From the NCBI GenBank assembly GCA_002690925.1, contig NZGD01000010.1:1-56786 (forward strand): a stretch of 56,786 bases of DNA. Direction: 5' to 3'. The notes under the pieces were generated by a model that was not told the DNA's origin, did not search any database, and saw only the letters and a program-made list of their open reading frames with translations. Position 1 is the stretch's first letter; each line of letters starts with the position of its first letter. The DNA is from Rhodopirellula sp. (GTDB lineage Bacteria; Planctomycetota; Planctomycetia; Pirellulales; Pirellulaceae). Both the position numbers and the translations under genes were made by a program. Below, one piece after another: positions 7,323 through 15,847 of the stretch.

Positions 7323-7935
7323 GTGAGGTTCTTAATCAGCCAGAAAAGTTGTTGGATCGGATTATTTCTCAGTTCATGTTTTCTGTCTGTGTGTCGCGGG
7401 CAGGGCATTGATAAGACGTCTTCTGAGACTCGCAATCCTTCCTTCAGGCGAGCCAACCAGTCTCAGTCCAAAGTGTTGGCAGAGGGTGATGCGGCTCCCG
7501 ATGTTTCTTTTGTCGGGCTAAGTGGCAAGACTTTTCGGCTATCTGAGTTGACCGACCGAGGCAAGAATGTTGTCTTTGTTTTCAGTCGCGCTCATTGGTG
7601 ACGGTTTTGCATGCAGCAACTGGTCGAGTTTCAGCAGCATGCGGAAACCTACAAACGCCTGAACGCCGAACTCGTATTCGTCTTTCGTGAAGAATCACTT
7701 GGTATCAACGGTTTAAACAAGATCAAGACGGGGCATGGTACCACTTATACGCTGGCGTTGGATCACGAGAAAACGACATCTGCCTCATACAGCCCCAAGC
7801 CAATGACTTTCGACAGCTATGTGATTAATTCTGACGGCATTGTTGAGAAGGTTGTCCCGGGAAATTTTAAAAAAGCTAGCAGATGGTGGTGTTCTGATTG
7901 ACGCATTCAAGGTAATTGAATCAGCAGACAAATAA
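7323..7935 (+). CDS. Peroxiredoxin-like selenoprotein (in-frame UGA), with an apparent 3' frameshift
   Basis: An exported AhpC/TSA-type thioredoxin-fold protein. GTG 7323 is preceded by GAGGAG (7311-7316). Residues 1-28 form a signal peptide (basic start, then WIGLFLSSCFLSV). APDVSFVGLSGKTFRLSEL is the usual redoxin opening. The sequence FVFSRAHW then meets TGA at 7599-7601 and continues in the same frame with RFCMQQLVEFQ, so the motif is U93-R-F-C96 where the family has CPxC. A SECIS-like hairpin follows the TGA and selC is 156 bp upstream in the opposite direction; all three fit selenocysteine insertion. After PGNF the original frame ends at 7901 with an atypical tail (SRWWCSD). The +1 frame, entered in the T4A6 run at 7865-7874, reads KLADGGVLIDAFKVIE and stops at 7935, a more plausible end. 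The shift is either a homopolymer sequencing error or a real lesion. Without Sec insertion the product would be a 92-residue fragment. Confidence 0.86.
7605..7646 (+). promoter_or_regulatory. Bacterial SECIS-like element
   Basis: Directly after the UGA, 7605-7614 pairs with 7637-7646 over ten positions, eight of them Watson-Crick, including GCATGC with GCATGC. Inside, AACT (7618-7621) pairs with AGTT (7627-7630) and closes the loop GGTCG (7622-7626). A small apical loop exposing GGU about 23 bases past the UGA is the feature SelB recognises in bacterial SECIS elements such as that of E. coli fdhF. The element lies wholly within the coding sequence, as bacterial SECIS elements do. Confidence 0.78.
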
Positions 7936-7979
7936 TCGCGAAAACATTGGATCGCGAAAACATGGGATAGGGAACGTAG

Positions 7980-8915
7980 ATGGATTCGAAGGACAAGACA
8001 CGCAGTGGTCTTAGTGATTGGTTGGGATTGATTCGTTTCAGTCATACTATTTTCGCTTTACCGTTTGCCGCACTGGCGACAGCAATGGCTTTCAGCGGTC
8101 CATTACCCGATGGCGGCTCTCCTACTTTTCGAATTCGGGACTTAGTGGGTATTTTGCTGTGCATGGTCTTCGCTCGCAGTGCAGCTATGGCATTCAATCG
8201 TCTCGTCGATGCTGATATCGATGCCGATAACCCACGTACGGCCAACAGGCATGTTCCCGCTGGCATACTGAGTCGGCGAGCGGTTTGGAGCTTCACCTTT
8301 CTTTGCAGCTTGGCATTCATTGGATCCACGGCGTTTTTCCTGCCCAACATTGTGCCCCTGGTGGCGTCGGTGCCGGTGCTTGCTTTTCTGTGTGGATATA
8401 GCTTCGCTAAACGATTCACCTCAGCAGCCCATCTTTGGCTTGGGTTTGCGTTGAGCCTCTCACCGCTGTGCGCTTGGGTTGCAATTCGCGGTCTTGACTC
8501 GATTTTGAACCCGGCCGACTTGGTTGCTCCTCTGATCCTTGCCGCATCGGTTGCGGCTTGGGTCACTGGCTTCGACATCATCTATGCCTGCCAAGATGCC
8601 GAGTACGACACGAATGTTGGTTTGAACAGTATTCCGGCCAAGTTTGGTGTCGCTGGAGCACTGAGGATTTCGGCTGGTTGCCATGTGTTGATGTTGGTTT
8701 TGCTGGCCTGCTTACCACTTTTTGCCAAGTCCATTGGTTTTGGATGGTTGTTCTGGGCTGCATTAGGGCTCATTGCAGTGCTTGTGATTCGCCAGCATGC
8801 CTTGGTCAAACCAGGAGATCTGGATCGCGTGAATCAAGCGTTTTTTGATATGAATGCCGCGATCAGTGTGCTTTTGTTGGTAGTTGGTGTGATCGATTGT
8901 TACTGGGTCAATTGA
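7980..8915 (+). CDS. mqnP: UbiA-family polyprenyltransferase (MqnP-like)
   Basis: An integral membrane prenyltransferase of 311 residues with about eight or nine hydrophobic segments. The first Asp-rich motif is NRLVDADIDADNPRT and the second is around YACQDAEYDTN; both bind the Mg-prenyl diphosphate. Such proteins are often annotated as 4-hydroxybenzoate polyprenyltransferase (UbiA). Because the next gene is mqnE, the futalosine-pathway role (MqnP, attaching the isoprenoid tail to the naphthoate head group of menaquinone) is the better inference. It lies 44 bases past the in-frame end of the selenoprotein gene. A GGGA box precedes the ATG. Confidence 0.9.
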   Translation: MDSKDKTRSGLSDWLGLIRFSHTIFALPFAALATAMAFSGPLPDGGSPTFRIRDLVGILLCMVFARSAAMAFNRLVDADIDADNPRTANRHVPAGILSRRAVWSFTFLCSLAFIGSTAFFLPNIVPLVASVPVLAFLCGYSFAKRFTSAAHLWLGFALSLSPLCAWVAIRGLDSILNPADLVAPLILAASVAAWVTGFDIIYACQDAEYDTNVGLNSIPAKFGVAGALRISAGCHVLMLVLLACLPLFAKSIGFGWLFWAALGLIAVLVIRQHALVKPGDLDRVNQAFFDMNAAISVLLLVVGVIDCYWVN

Positions 8916-9067
8916 CTGATTTACCAAAGATCATGATCTGTTTGGGTCGATTTTTCGGGTACAGGCTCGACCAACGCGTTGGTATCACCGGTTTTCCCAT
9001 CGCTCGCGACCTCTTAAAGTTGTGGGGTAGCGTGGTTTTCGGTTCGTAAAAGGTCCGAGGACTCACG

Positions 9068-10270
9068 ATGCCAACGCCCGTTTTTACCTCCGTAACACAA
9101 TCGCCGATCATGAACGTGACTGAACGTGATGCCCGCTTCCGAGAGATTCGTGACAAGGTTGAGGCACAGGAACGCCTGAGCCTGGATGACGGGATCTTTC
9201 TGTATGATTCCCAAGTGCCTCTACAAGCGGTTGGCGAACTTGCCAATTTTGTTCGGGAACGCATGAACGGCAACGTTGCCTACTTCAACATCAATACTCA
9301 TTTGAACCCTACGAACGTTTGCGTATATCGGTGTCGGTTCTGCGCGTTCCGGAGCGACTTGCGGGACCCCAAGGGCTACGCGATGAGCGATGAGCAGATC
9401 CTCGCCAGAGGGCAGGAGGCAACCGACAATGGCTGCACGGAAATGCATATCGTCGGCGGTTTGCACCACCAACGTCCTTATGAATGGTACCGGCACATCA
9501 TCGAACTGCTGAGCGAGAATTATCCGAAGATACATCTCAAAGGATGGACTGCCGTTGAAATCAACTGGTTTGAGTTCCAGACGAAAAAGTCGGTCCGCTG
9601 GGTTCTGGAGGATCTGCGGGAAGCTGGACTGGGTAGCATGCCTGGTGGTGGAGCGGAGATCTTTCATCCGGAGGTACGTGACCAGCTTTGTGAGCACAAG
9701 GCAAACACCCACGCATGGCTGGACATACATCGCACGGCTCACGAGATTGGGCTACGGACCAACTGCACCATGCTGTATGGCCACGTCGAAAACGCTTTCC
9801 ATCGGGTAGACCACTTGTTGCGGTTGCGTGAGTTGCAGGATCAGACCAGTGGTTTTCAAGTGTTTATTCCACTTGCGTTTCACCCCGAGAACACCAAGTT
9901 ATCTGACTTGAAGAAGCCGTCGGCCCTGATGGATCTCCGTACGATGGCGATTAGCCGCTTGATGCTCGACAATGTTCAGCACATCAAGGCTTACTGGATC
10001 ATGCTGGGGATTGAGACCGCGCAGACCGCACTTGCCTACGGCGCCGATGACATCGACGGGACCGTTCGGCACGAGTTGATTTATCACGACGCCGGAGCAA
10101 CCACGCCGGAATGTCTCTCGGTGGATAACATCAAGGAACTGATTGTTGAAGCGGGGCGAGACCCAGTCGAGCGGGATACGGTTTACCACCGGATTCATCG
10201 TGACGAGAACGACTTTACGCAATGGGAAAGCGGCGAACCGGTCGACCAAGCCGCTGTGGTCAGCGGTTGA
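9068..10270 (+). CDS. mqnE: Aminofutalosine synthase (radical SAM)
   Basis: A radical SAM enzyme that joins 3-[(1-carboxyvinyl)oxy]benzoate to SAM to form aminofutalosine in the alternative menaquinone pathway. The cluster motif is C-x3-C-x2-C (CVYRCRFC, about residues 87-94), followed by EMHIVGGLHHQ and GWTAVEI, which are typical of MqnE/MqnC-family proteins. Length (400 residues) fits MqnE. ATG 9068 is preceded by GAGG at 7 bases, so it is preferred over the in-frame ATG at 9110. It follows the MqnP-like gene by 152 bases on the same strand; the other pathway genes are not in the window. Confidence 0.95.
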   Translation: MPTPVFTSVTQSPIMNVTERDARFREIRDKVEAQERLSLDDGIFLYDSQVPLQAVGELANFVRERMNGNVAYFNINTHLNPTNVCVYRCRFCAFRSDLRDPKGYAMSDEQILARGQEATDNGCTEMHIVGGLHHQRPYEWYRHIIELLSENYPKIHLKGWTAVEINWFEFQTKKSVRWVLEDLREAGLGSMPGGGAEIFHPEVRDQLCEHKANTHAWLDIHRTAHEIGLRTNCTMLYGHVENAFHRVDHLLRLRELQDQTSGFQVFIPLAFHPENTKLSDLKKPSALMDLRTMAISRLMLDNVQHIKAYWIMLGIETAQTALAYGADDIDGTVRHELIYHDAGATTPECLSVDNIKELIVEAGRDPVERDTVYHRIHRDENDFTQWESGEPVDQAAVVSG

Positions 10271-10375
10271 ACTAGGCAAGTCTGTCACGCCCGCTATAGC
10301 GTCGTGATCAATTTTAGAGCTGCGGTGGTTTCGATCTAGGTCGAGAAGGGCGGGAACAAAATCAACGCGTTGCAT

Positions 10376-12070
10376 TCAGTTTGGTTTTGAGGCTGATATG
10401 ATCGCTGCTTTGCGAGCTGCCTCGAACTCATCTCCCGGAGTCCACGCCGGTAGCGTCGCTTGATTTGCGATTCTTCGCCCAACTTCGTAGAGCAGTCGCG
10501 TATCTTCCAGAGCTCCAGACAAATTCCAGTCCTCGCTATACTCGTCACTGGGCTGGTGGTAAGTTTTCTCGACCCACTCGTCCAGTTGCTGCTTTCCCCA
10601 GCCCGCCGGTTTACCGACCACTTCGATCCCGGAGTGAAGATAAACACCGGGAACGCCGATTTTAGCGAGGCTAAATTGGTCAGATCGGTAGTAGTAGCCA
10701 CGGTCAGGAAAGTGGTCAGGGGTAACAATTCGTTTCTGACTTTTGGCAACGGCCACCACAATGGAATCGAGGTTTGACTTTCCGTAACCGATGACGTTCA
10801 CATCATGTGTTCGGCCAATGATGTTGGTTCCATCCATGTTGATGACTGCAGCCATCTTGCCAGGTTTCAGCGTTGGGTTCTCAGCGAAAAATCTGGATCC
10901 CAGCAGCCCTTGTTCTTCAGCACCGACAGCGGCAAATAGAATCGATCGCTTGGGTGGAGGCTCCATTTCACTGTAGGCTTTTGCCATCGTCAGTAAGGAG
11001 GCAACTCCTGTCGCATTATCAACAGCCCCGTTGTAGATGTTGTCACCTCTTAGATCCCGTTCAGCACCCATGCCTAGATGGTCGTGGTGTGCCATGTAAA
11101 TCAGGACTTCGTCACTTAGTATCGGGTCACTTCCGGGCAGCATTCCAAGCACGTTGGCAGTATTTTGCTTTCGGACGATGCCTTCTAGTTCGATGGACAG
11201 GGTTGTTCCCAAGGAGACTGGCCGAAAGTCGCGTGATTCAGCTTGTGTCCGGAGGTCGTCCAAATCAAATCCACTCATCTTAAACACGTCACGGAGCCCT
11301 TTCTCTGTGCCCCAACCCTTCAATTCCAGGCGTTTGCCCGGATTGCCAAGCAGTTCGAATTCCTCACCGCTCCATGAAGTCTGGATCACTTGCCAAGGGT
11401 AGCCGGCTGAGGGTGTGGTGTGAATGATAATGGCGCCTGCGGCCCCTTTCTGAGCAGCGATTTCATACTTGTAGTCCCAGCGCCCGTAGTACAGTCGCCG
11501 GCGACCTTCGAACAAATCAGGGTCCGACGCCGGATCATTATTCATCATGACCAGGACCTTGCCGGTCAGATCGACGTCCTTGTAGTCATTCCAGTTGTAC
11601 TCGGGGGCATCGATACCGTATCCCACGAAAACCAGTTCGGCATCTTCCAGTCGCGCTTTTTCGGCAGGCCTACCGATGGTTGACATGAAATCCTCAACTG
11701 ATTTCAGTGAGACAGTCTTGCCACCCTTCTTGAAAACGACATTGGGCGGTGCAATGGTTCGAACACCCACTAGCGGGAAAGGTTGAAGCCACTTGTCATT
11801 CCCTGCTGCGGGTTGCAGACCAAGTGTTTCGAACTGGGTTGCGATGTAAAGCTGCGTCAGTTCATCACCACGTGATCCGGGGCCACGGCCTTCCAACAAG
11901 TCATCTGCCAGAAATCGCACATGTCCGCGGATACTATCTTCGTCGATCAACGAGGATCCACGTTCCATCTGCGCGGAAGCCTGACTGGCGATTGCAAAAA
12001 AACAGAATGACAACAAGGCAAGGTGCTGAGGCACGGCTGAACAAGTCCTTTTGTGTGGTTTAGTTTCCAT
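10376..12070 (-). CDS. Secreted M28-family zinc aminopeptidase
   Basis: A 564-residue exported metallopeptidase. A signal peptide (LALLSFCFFAIASQASA) is followed by a helical lead-in, a PA-type insert (AAQKGAAGAIIIHTTPSAGYP) and the M28 catalytic domain. Zinc ligands and catalytic residues are visible in AHHDHLG, GAVDNATG, GAEEQGLLG, NMDG and TYHQPSDEY, so the active site looks complete. The frame is open from 12100, but ATG 12070 (METKPHK) overlaps the end of the upstream haem-protein gene by 11 bases and puts the signal peptide near the start, so it is preferred. Co-translation with that gene is likely. The substrate is presumably periplasmic peptides. Confidence 0.93.
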   Translation of the reverse strand: METKPHKRTCSAVPQHLALLSFCFFAIASQASAQMERGSSLIDEDSIRGHVRFLADDLLEGRGPGSRGDELTQLYIATQFETLGLQPAAGNDKWLQPFPLVGVRTIAPPNVVFKKGGKTVSLKSVEDFMSTIGRPAEKARLEDAELVFVGYGIDAPEYNWNDYKDVDLTGKVLVMMNNDPASDPDLFEGRRRLYYGRWDYKYEIAAQKGAAGAIIIHTTPSAGYPWQVIQTSWSGEEFELLGNPGKRLELKGWGTEKGLRDVFKMSGFDLDDLRTQAESRDFRPVSLGTTLSIELEGIVRKQNTANVLGMLPGSDPILSDEVLIYMAHHDHLGMGAERDLRGDNIYNGAVDNATGVASLLTMAKAYSEMEPPPKRSILFAAVGAEEQGLLGSRFFAENPTLKPGKMAAVINMDGTNIIGRTHDVNVIGYGKSNLDSIVVAVAKSQKRIVTPDHFPDRGYYYRSDQFSLAKIGVPGVYLHSGIEVVGKPAGWGKQQLDEWVEKTYHQPSDEYSEDWNLSGALEDTRLLYEVGRRIANQATLPAWTPGDEFEAARKAAIISASKPN

Positions 12071-15000
12071 AGATCTTTTTATTCCCGGCATTTCCACCAC
12101 TCATCAAATAAGCAAGTAAGTCACGTAATTCTTCTGCGTTCAGGCCGTCGATCAACCCTTTAGGCATTTGTGAAACGTCAGAAGGACGAACCGCTTCAAT
12201 ATCTTCGATCGCAAGCGTGATCGGTTTAGCTTTTGTATCAGAGGGGTAGACGACGAGTGTTTCATCGGCTTCTGACACTAATCCGCTTACGGTTCGTCCG
12301 TCCGCCGTTAGGACCGTAGAGGCTTGGTACTGATCTGAAATGACTTTGCTTGGGTCAATGATATGCTCGATCACATAATTGACATCGAACTTGTTTGGAA
12401 TACTTGTCAGGTCAGGCCCAACATTGCCACCCAGTCCGTTATGCCGATGGCACTTGCCACAATTGGCGGCAAAGTAAACGCTACGTCCATTTTCAAAATC
12501 GGCTTCTTTGAAACGGGTGGCTTTGGATCTTGCTTCTGCAAGCGTCCATTCGCGTCCCGGACCAATGATTTTTTTTACTTCAAAATCTGGAACGGGATCA
12601 TAATTTTCGCCGGTCAAATCCTGCAATGCGACTCGCTCAGCATCCAAGCAGTTTGCCAAGGCTTCATCGCGGATGTTACGCATGAAGCCAGGGAAACTGG
12701 ATCCGCCAGATGCCTTGGCAGCTTCGTTGAGGAATTCAAAGAACGCACGCCGATCTTCGATGGTCCATCCAGTTCGAAGATTACGTAGTGCGAGGGCGTA
12801 ACCGATTTCTCGACTAGGGGGATGGTTATCAAGAATGCGTTTGACCGTGCCGCCGTAGCCCGCATTGCGGCTTGCCAATTCAGTCCAGTTTGGAATTGCC
12901 GGCGGATCACGATTGACGATCAATTTTACCGTTTTCGCTGCGACGGTAGGAGAACGCAGATACACCAGTAAACGCACGAGTTCAGTGTTGATGTCTGGAT
13001 TCGAATCCGGCAGCATGGAATCGAAACGCTCTAATAAAGCGGCACGCTGGTCACGATCGGGGGCTCCTAATCGCATACTGGTCAATGCAACTGCACGCAG
13101 CAGGCCAAGCAGTTGAGCGTCATTCTCAACCTTGGCGTTCAACAGAGCGTTCATCAGTAATACTTGTAGCGATAGATTGATTTCAGATTCAGCCCCTACG
13201 CGGGCCAAAGCGATCGCGCCGGTGATGAATGCCTGCGGATCTTGCTCTTTGAGCACACGGCCAGCCCAATACTTTGCAGGCTGTGATTCAACGGCCACTC
13301 TTGCCGCTGCACGCAGGAATCGGTCTTCACTTGAGAGGTAAGGCCAAGCGTCGTCTAAGGCTGCTTTAGACGCCTTTTCAGTTAAGCTGGCACCATGGTA
13401 ATTCTCGAGGCGTTTTCGAATCGTTCGGGCATTGACCACTGACGGTGGTAACTTCGAGTCCGCTGTAGCAGTTGACCCTTTACCGGTATATCGAACACGG
13501 TACAACGCTGACGCGGCACCTCGTCCTCCAACGGTGAAGTAAAGCAAGCCATCCTGCCCAATCACTGCATCGGTCACGGGCAGAGGTGATCCGGTTACGA
13601 ATGGTTCGCTGTTGCCGGTGTAGCCTGCGCCCTTAGGAGTCATGTGAATTGCGTAAATCGTTCCAAAGGTCCAATCCAAGGCAAACAGGGCGTCTTGGTA
13701 TTTGGCTGGGAATGCTGCTCCTACACCCGAAACAACGCCAGTGGGTGAACCCGGCCCGATTTCGACAACCGGCGGCAAACTGTCTTCGAAATAAGTGGGC
13801 CACTTGCCGGTTCCGCTTCGCCATCCGTAATCTCCGCCACTGACGACTTGGCATATGCGAGTTGGGCGGTACCAAGGTGATCCCATGTCCCATTCCATGT
13901 CTGCATCATAAGTGAACATATCACCAAAGCGGTTGAGCGAGATGTCGTATTGGTTGCGGAAACCAATGCAAACCAGTTCCTGTTGCAGAGTTTCAGGATT
14001 AAGTCGAGTGACCCAGCCACCGGGAGCGAGCTTTCCTCGGGCGTGACCGTTTGCATCCCACATACGTGTCAGTAGCAGGTCTTCTTCCCACGATCGCACA
14101 CGACGTCGGGACAACTCTGCCAAAGGCGCGTGGTTACCACCTGCCATGTAGATACCTTGGTTGTCTTCTGTTTTGATCACCGCGTGGTTTCCATGTTCAC
14201 CACCACCACGCTGGCTTGGGACCTGTTCCGCCTGATCTAAACGTCCGTCTCCATTTGAATCCGTCACACGGTAAAGGTGCCCGCCGTTCTGGTGAAACCA
14301 CAAAGCGTCATAAGCCCATAGCAGGCCTTGAGCTCCGCTGAGAGGACTGTTGGTTCCAGGACGGTTCACTGCCAAGGGGGAAACTGTAGCACTCGGGCCA
14401 TCATCAGATTCGTTTACCTGAATCCAAAATGCACCTTTGCCACCTTGGTCACACGCAATCAGTTTTCCATCCGGGCCAGTGGTCAACGAGACCCATGAAC
14501 CCTCTTGATCTTTCGAAACTTCGTAGACGAGTTCGACAGCAAAGTCATCGAGGGTCTGTGGCGCAGTGTTGACCACTGATTTCGAGCCACCCTGTTTGCC
14601 AGGCACTCCCCAAGGTGAGTCACCCATCGTTCCGACTTTGACTAGTTTGCCCGTCCATTCCGCGGCGTCATAGTCTTTCGCAGTCCAAGCTCCTTTCGGC
14701 TGCGTGGGACTCATCTTCCATTGCTTGTCCGACAGAATGATCAGGTCCTCTGCACCCTTCTGTTTGACGACAAGCTTGAGTGTGAAGCCTGCCGGGCCAC
14801 CCTGGTTCGCCGCTTGAACCGTGATCGTGTTGGCACCCGTGATCAATTGTTTGGCAACGTCTTTTTGGATTGGTGACGACCACTCGTTGCTTTCGCCTAC
14901 AAGCTTGCCATTTACCCACACCTTCATTGTGTTATCACAAACCGTAAACAGGGAACCAGAACTTACCTTGCCTGCCACGCTGAACTGCTTTTGAAGGTAG

Positions 15001-15146
15001 ATCGGCTGCGAGCTAGACGTACCCTGTGCATCCCAAATCCAGTCAGCACGTGGTTTTTCCATTGAAAAATCTGCAGCTGTTGATTTGCCGCATAACGCAG
15101 CAACAGAGAAGAACAAAAGTCCGATACTCAGGTGTCGATAAATCAT
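12060..15146 (-). CDS. PVC-type haem-binding CxxCH protein
   Basis: A 1,028-residue exported protein of a family largely confined to Planctomycetes and relatives. After the signal peptide (HLSIGLLFFSVAALCGKSTA) comes a beta-sandwich domain resembling the accessory domain of glycosidases, then a glucose-dehydrogenase/NHL-like propeller with PVC 'membrane-bound dehydrogenase' features, a helical repeat region, and a C-terminal cytochrome-c-like module with CGKCH at about residues 896-900 and GGNVGPDLTSIP. This module matches the planctomycete putative haem-binding domain (TIGR02603-type). The frame is open from 15437, but those 97 residues lack any export feature; ATG 15146 places the signal peptide first. 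Role is probably periplasmic oxidation of a sugar or related substrate, which is inferred. It heads a two-gene unit with the M28 peptidase. Confidence 0.92.
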   Translation of the reverse strand: MIYRHLSIGLLFFSVAALCGKSTAADFSMEKPRADWIWDAQGTSSSQPIYLQKQFSVAGKVSSGSLFTVCDNTMKVWVNGKLVGESNEWSSPIQKDVAKQLITGANTITVQAANQGGPAGFTLKLVVKQKGAEDLIILSDKQWKMSPTQPKGAWTAKDYDAAEWTGKLVKVGTMGDSPWGVPGKQGGSKSVVNTAPQTLDDFAVELVYEVSKDQEGSWVSLTTGPDGKLIACDQGGKGAFWIQVNESDDGPSATVSPLAVNRPGTNSPLSGAQGLLWAYDALWFHQNGGHLYRVTDSNGDGRLDQAEQVPSQRGGGEHGNHAVIKTEDNQGIYMAGGNHAPLAELSRRRVRSWEEDLLLTRMWDANGHARGKLAPGGWVTRLNPETLQQELVCIGFRNQYDISLNRFGDMFTYDADMEWDMGSPWYRPTRICQVVSGGDYGWRSGTGKWPTYFEDSLPPVVEIGPGSPTGVVSGVGAAFPAKYQDALFALDWTFGTIYAIHMTPKGAGYTGNSEPFVTGSPLPVTDAVIGQDGLLYFTVGGRGAASALYRVRYTGKGSTATADSKLPPSVVNARTIRKRLENYHGASLTEKASKAALDDAWPYLSSEDRFLRAAARVAVESQPAKYWAGRVLKEQDPQAFITGAIALARVGAESEINLSLQVLLMNALLNAKVENDAQLLGLLRAVALTSMRLGAPDRDQRAALLERFDSMLPDSNPDINTELVRLLVYLRSPTVAAKTVKLIVNRDPPAIPNWTELASRNAGYGGTVKRILDNHPPSREIGYALALRNLRTGWTIEDRRAFFEFLNEAAKASGGSSFPGFMRNIRDEALANCLDAERVALQDLTGENYDPVPDFEVKKIIGPGREWTLAEARSKATRFKEADFENGRSVYFAANCGKCHRHNGLGGNVGPDLTSIPNKFDVNYVIEHIIDPSKVISDQYQASTVLTADGRTVSGLVSEADETLVVYPSDTKAKPITLAIEDIEAVRPSDVSQMPKGLIDGLNAEELRDLLAYLMSGGNAGNKKIYGN

Positions 15147-15847
15147 TGGGTGGGTCTCTTCTATTGATAAAACTCGGAAGACGTCATGATAACCGATCAG
15201 GCTCGATTTTGTCGGGACACCCAACGGTGTGGATAAGCATCGATCAGCGAGGCTTTCGATTACTGCCAGCATTGCGTTCCTGGGCTTGGTAAGGACTGAA
15301 TGTTTTTTAAGGTGCTCGCTCGTTACGCCGCGGAACTTGTTGGCGTGGTCGATTTTCGTGGGGAGTTTGATTGAGAAGAGTCCAGCATTAGGCAGCCACG
15401 CTGGATCTGCACGCTCGCAATAGAAAAATCCGTGCAAACGCCCGAGAGAGCCGTTGTTTTTCTAAATCAAAACACAGGTTGCTTGCAAAGCGGGGCGATT
15501 GGCTAGCCTGGTTGTTGCTTCCGCATGCCTTTTTTACTTGATTCATTGAGTCCTCTCGCTGAATGGCTTAGGGCGGCAGAGCCTGGCAGAATGACTGGGA
15601 AGGTACGCTTGCACTCAGATTCGGCCGAGCAGCGATGCGTTCGGGAATGAGAGTTTTATCCATTGAGGCTGAGTTTGCCGAAAATTCCGATTTTTCCGAT
15701 TTTTGGGCAATGTCCGATCATGGGCCTGCCGATACTCCTTTTGAGCCGGCAGCTGGAACCGTTTTGTTTCTTGTTGCTGGGTCATTAAACAGGGGGGGAA
15801 ACCTGTTTCGGTGATGTTTCACAACACGCCATCCTAGCTTTCCATTG
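15147..15847. other. Intergenic region between divergent genes
   Basis: About 700 bases between the haem-protein gene and the BBP7 gene, probably holding both promoters. I see no convincing gene. A short tandem CCGATTTTT sits in 15688-15705, inside an imperfect inverted repeat bounded by TTGCC (15675-15679) and GGCAA (15706-15710). Confidence 0.35.

Noticed and set aside
7869..7875. A AAA AAG slippery heptamer as a programmed -1 frameshift site
   Set aside because: The needed shift is +1 (or -2), not -1, so this heptamer does not explain the frame change.
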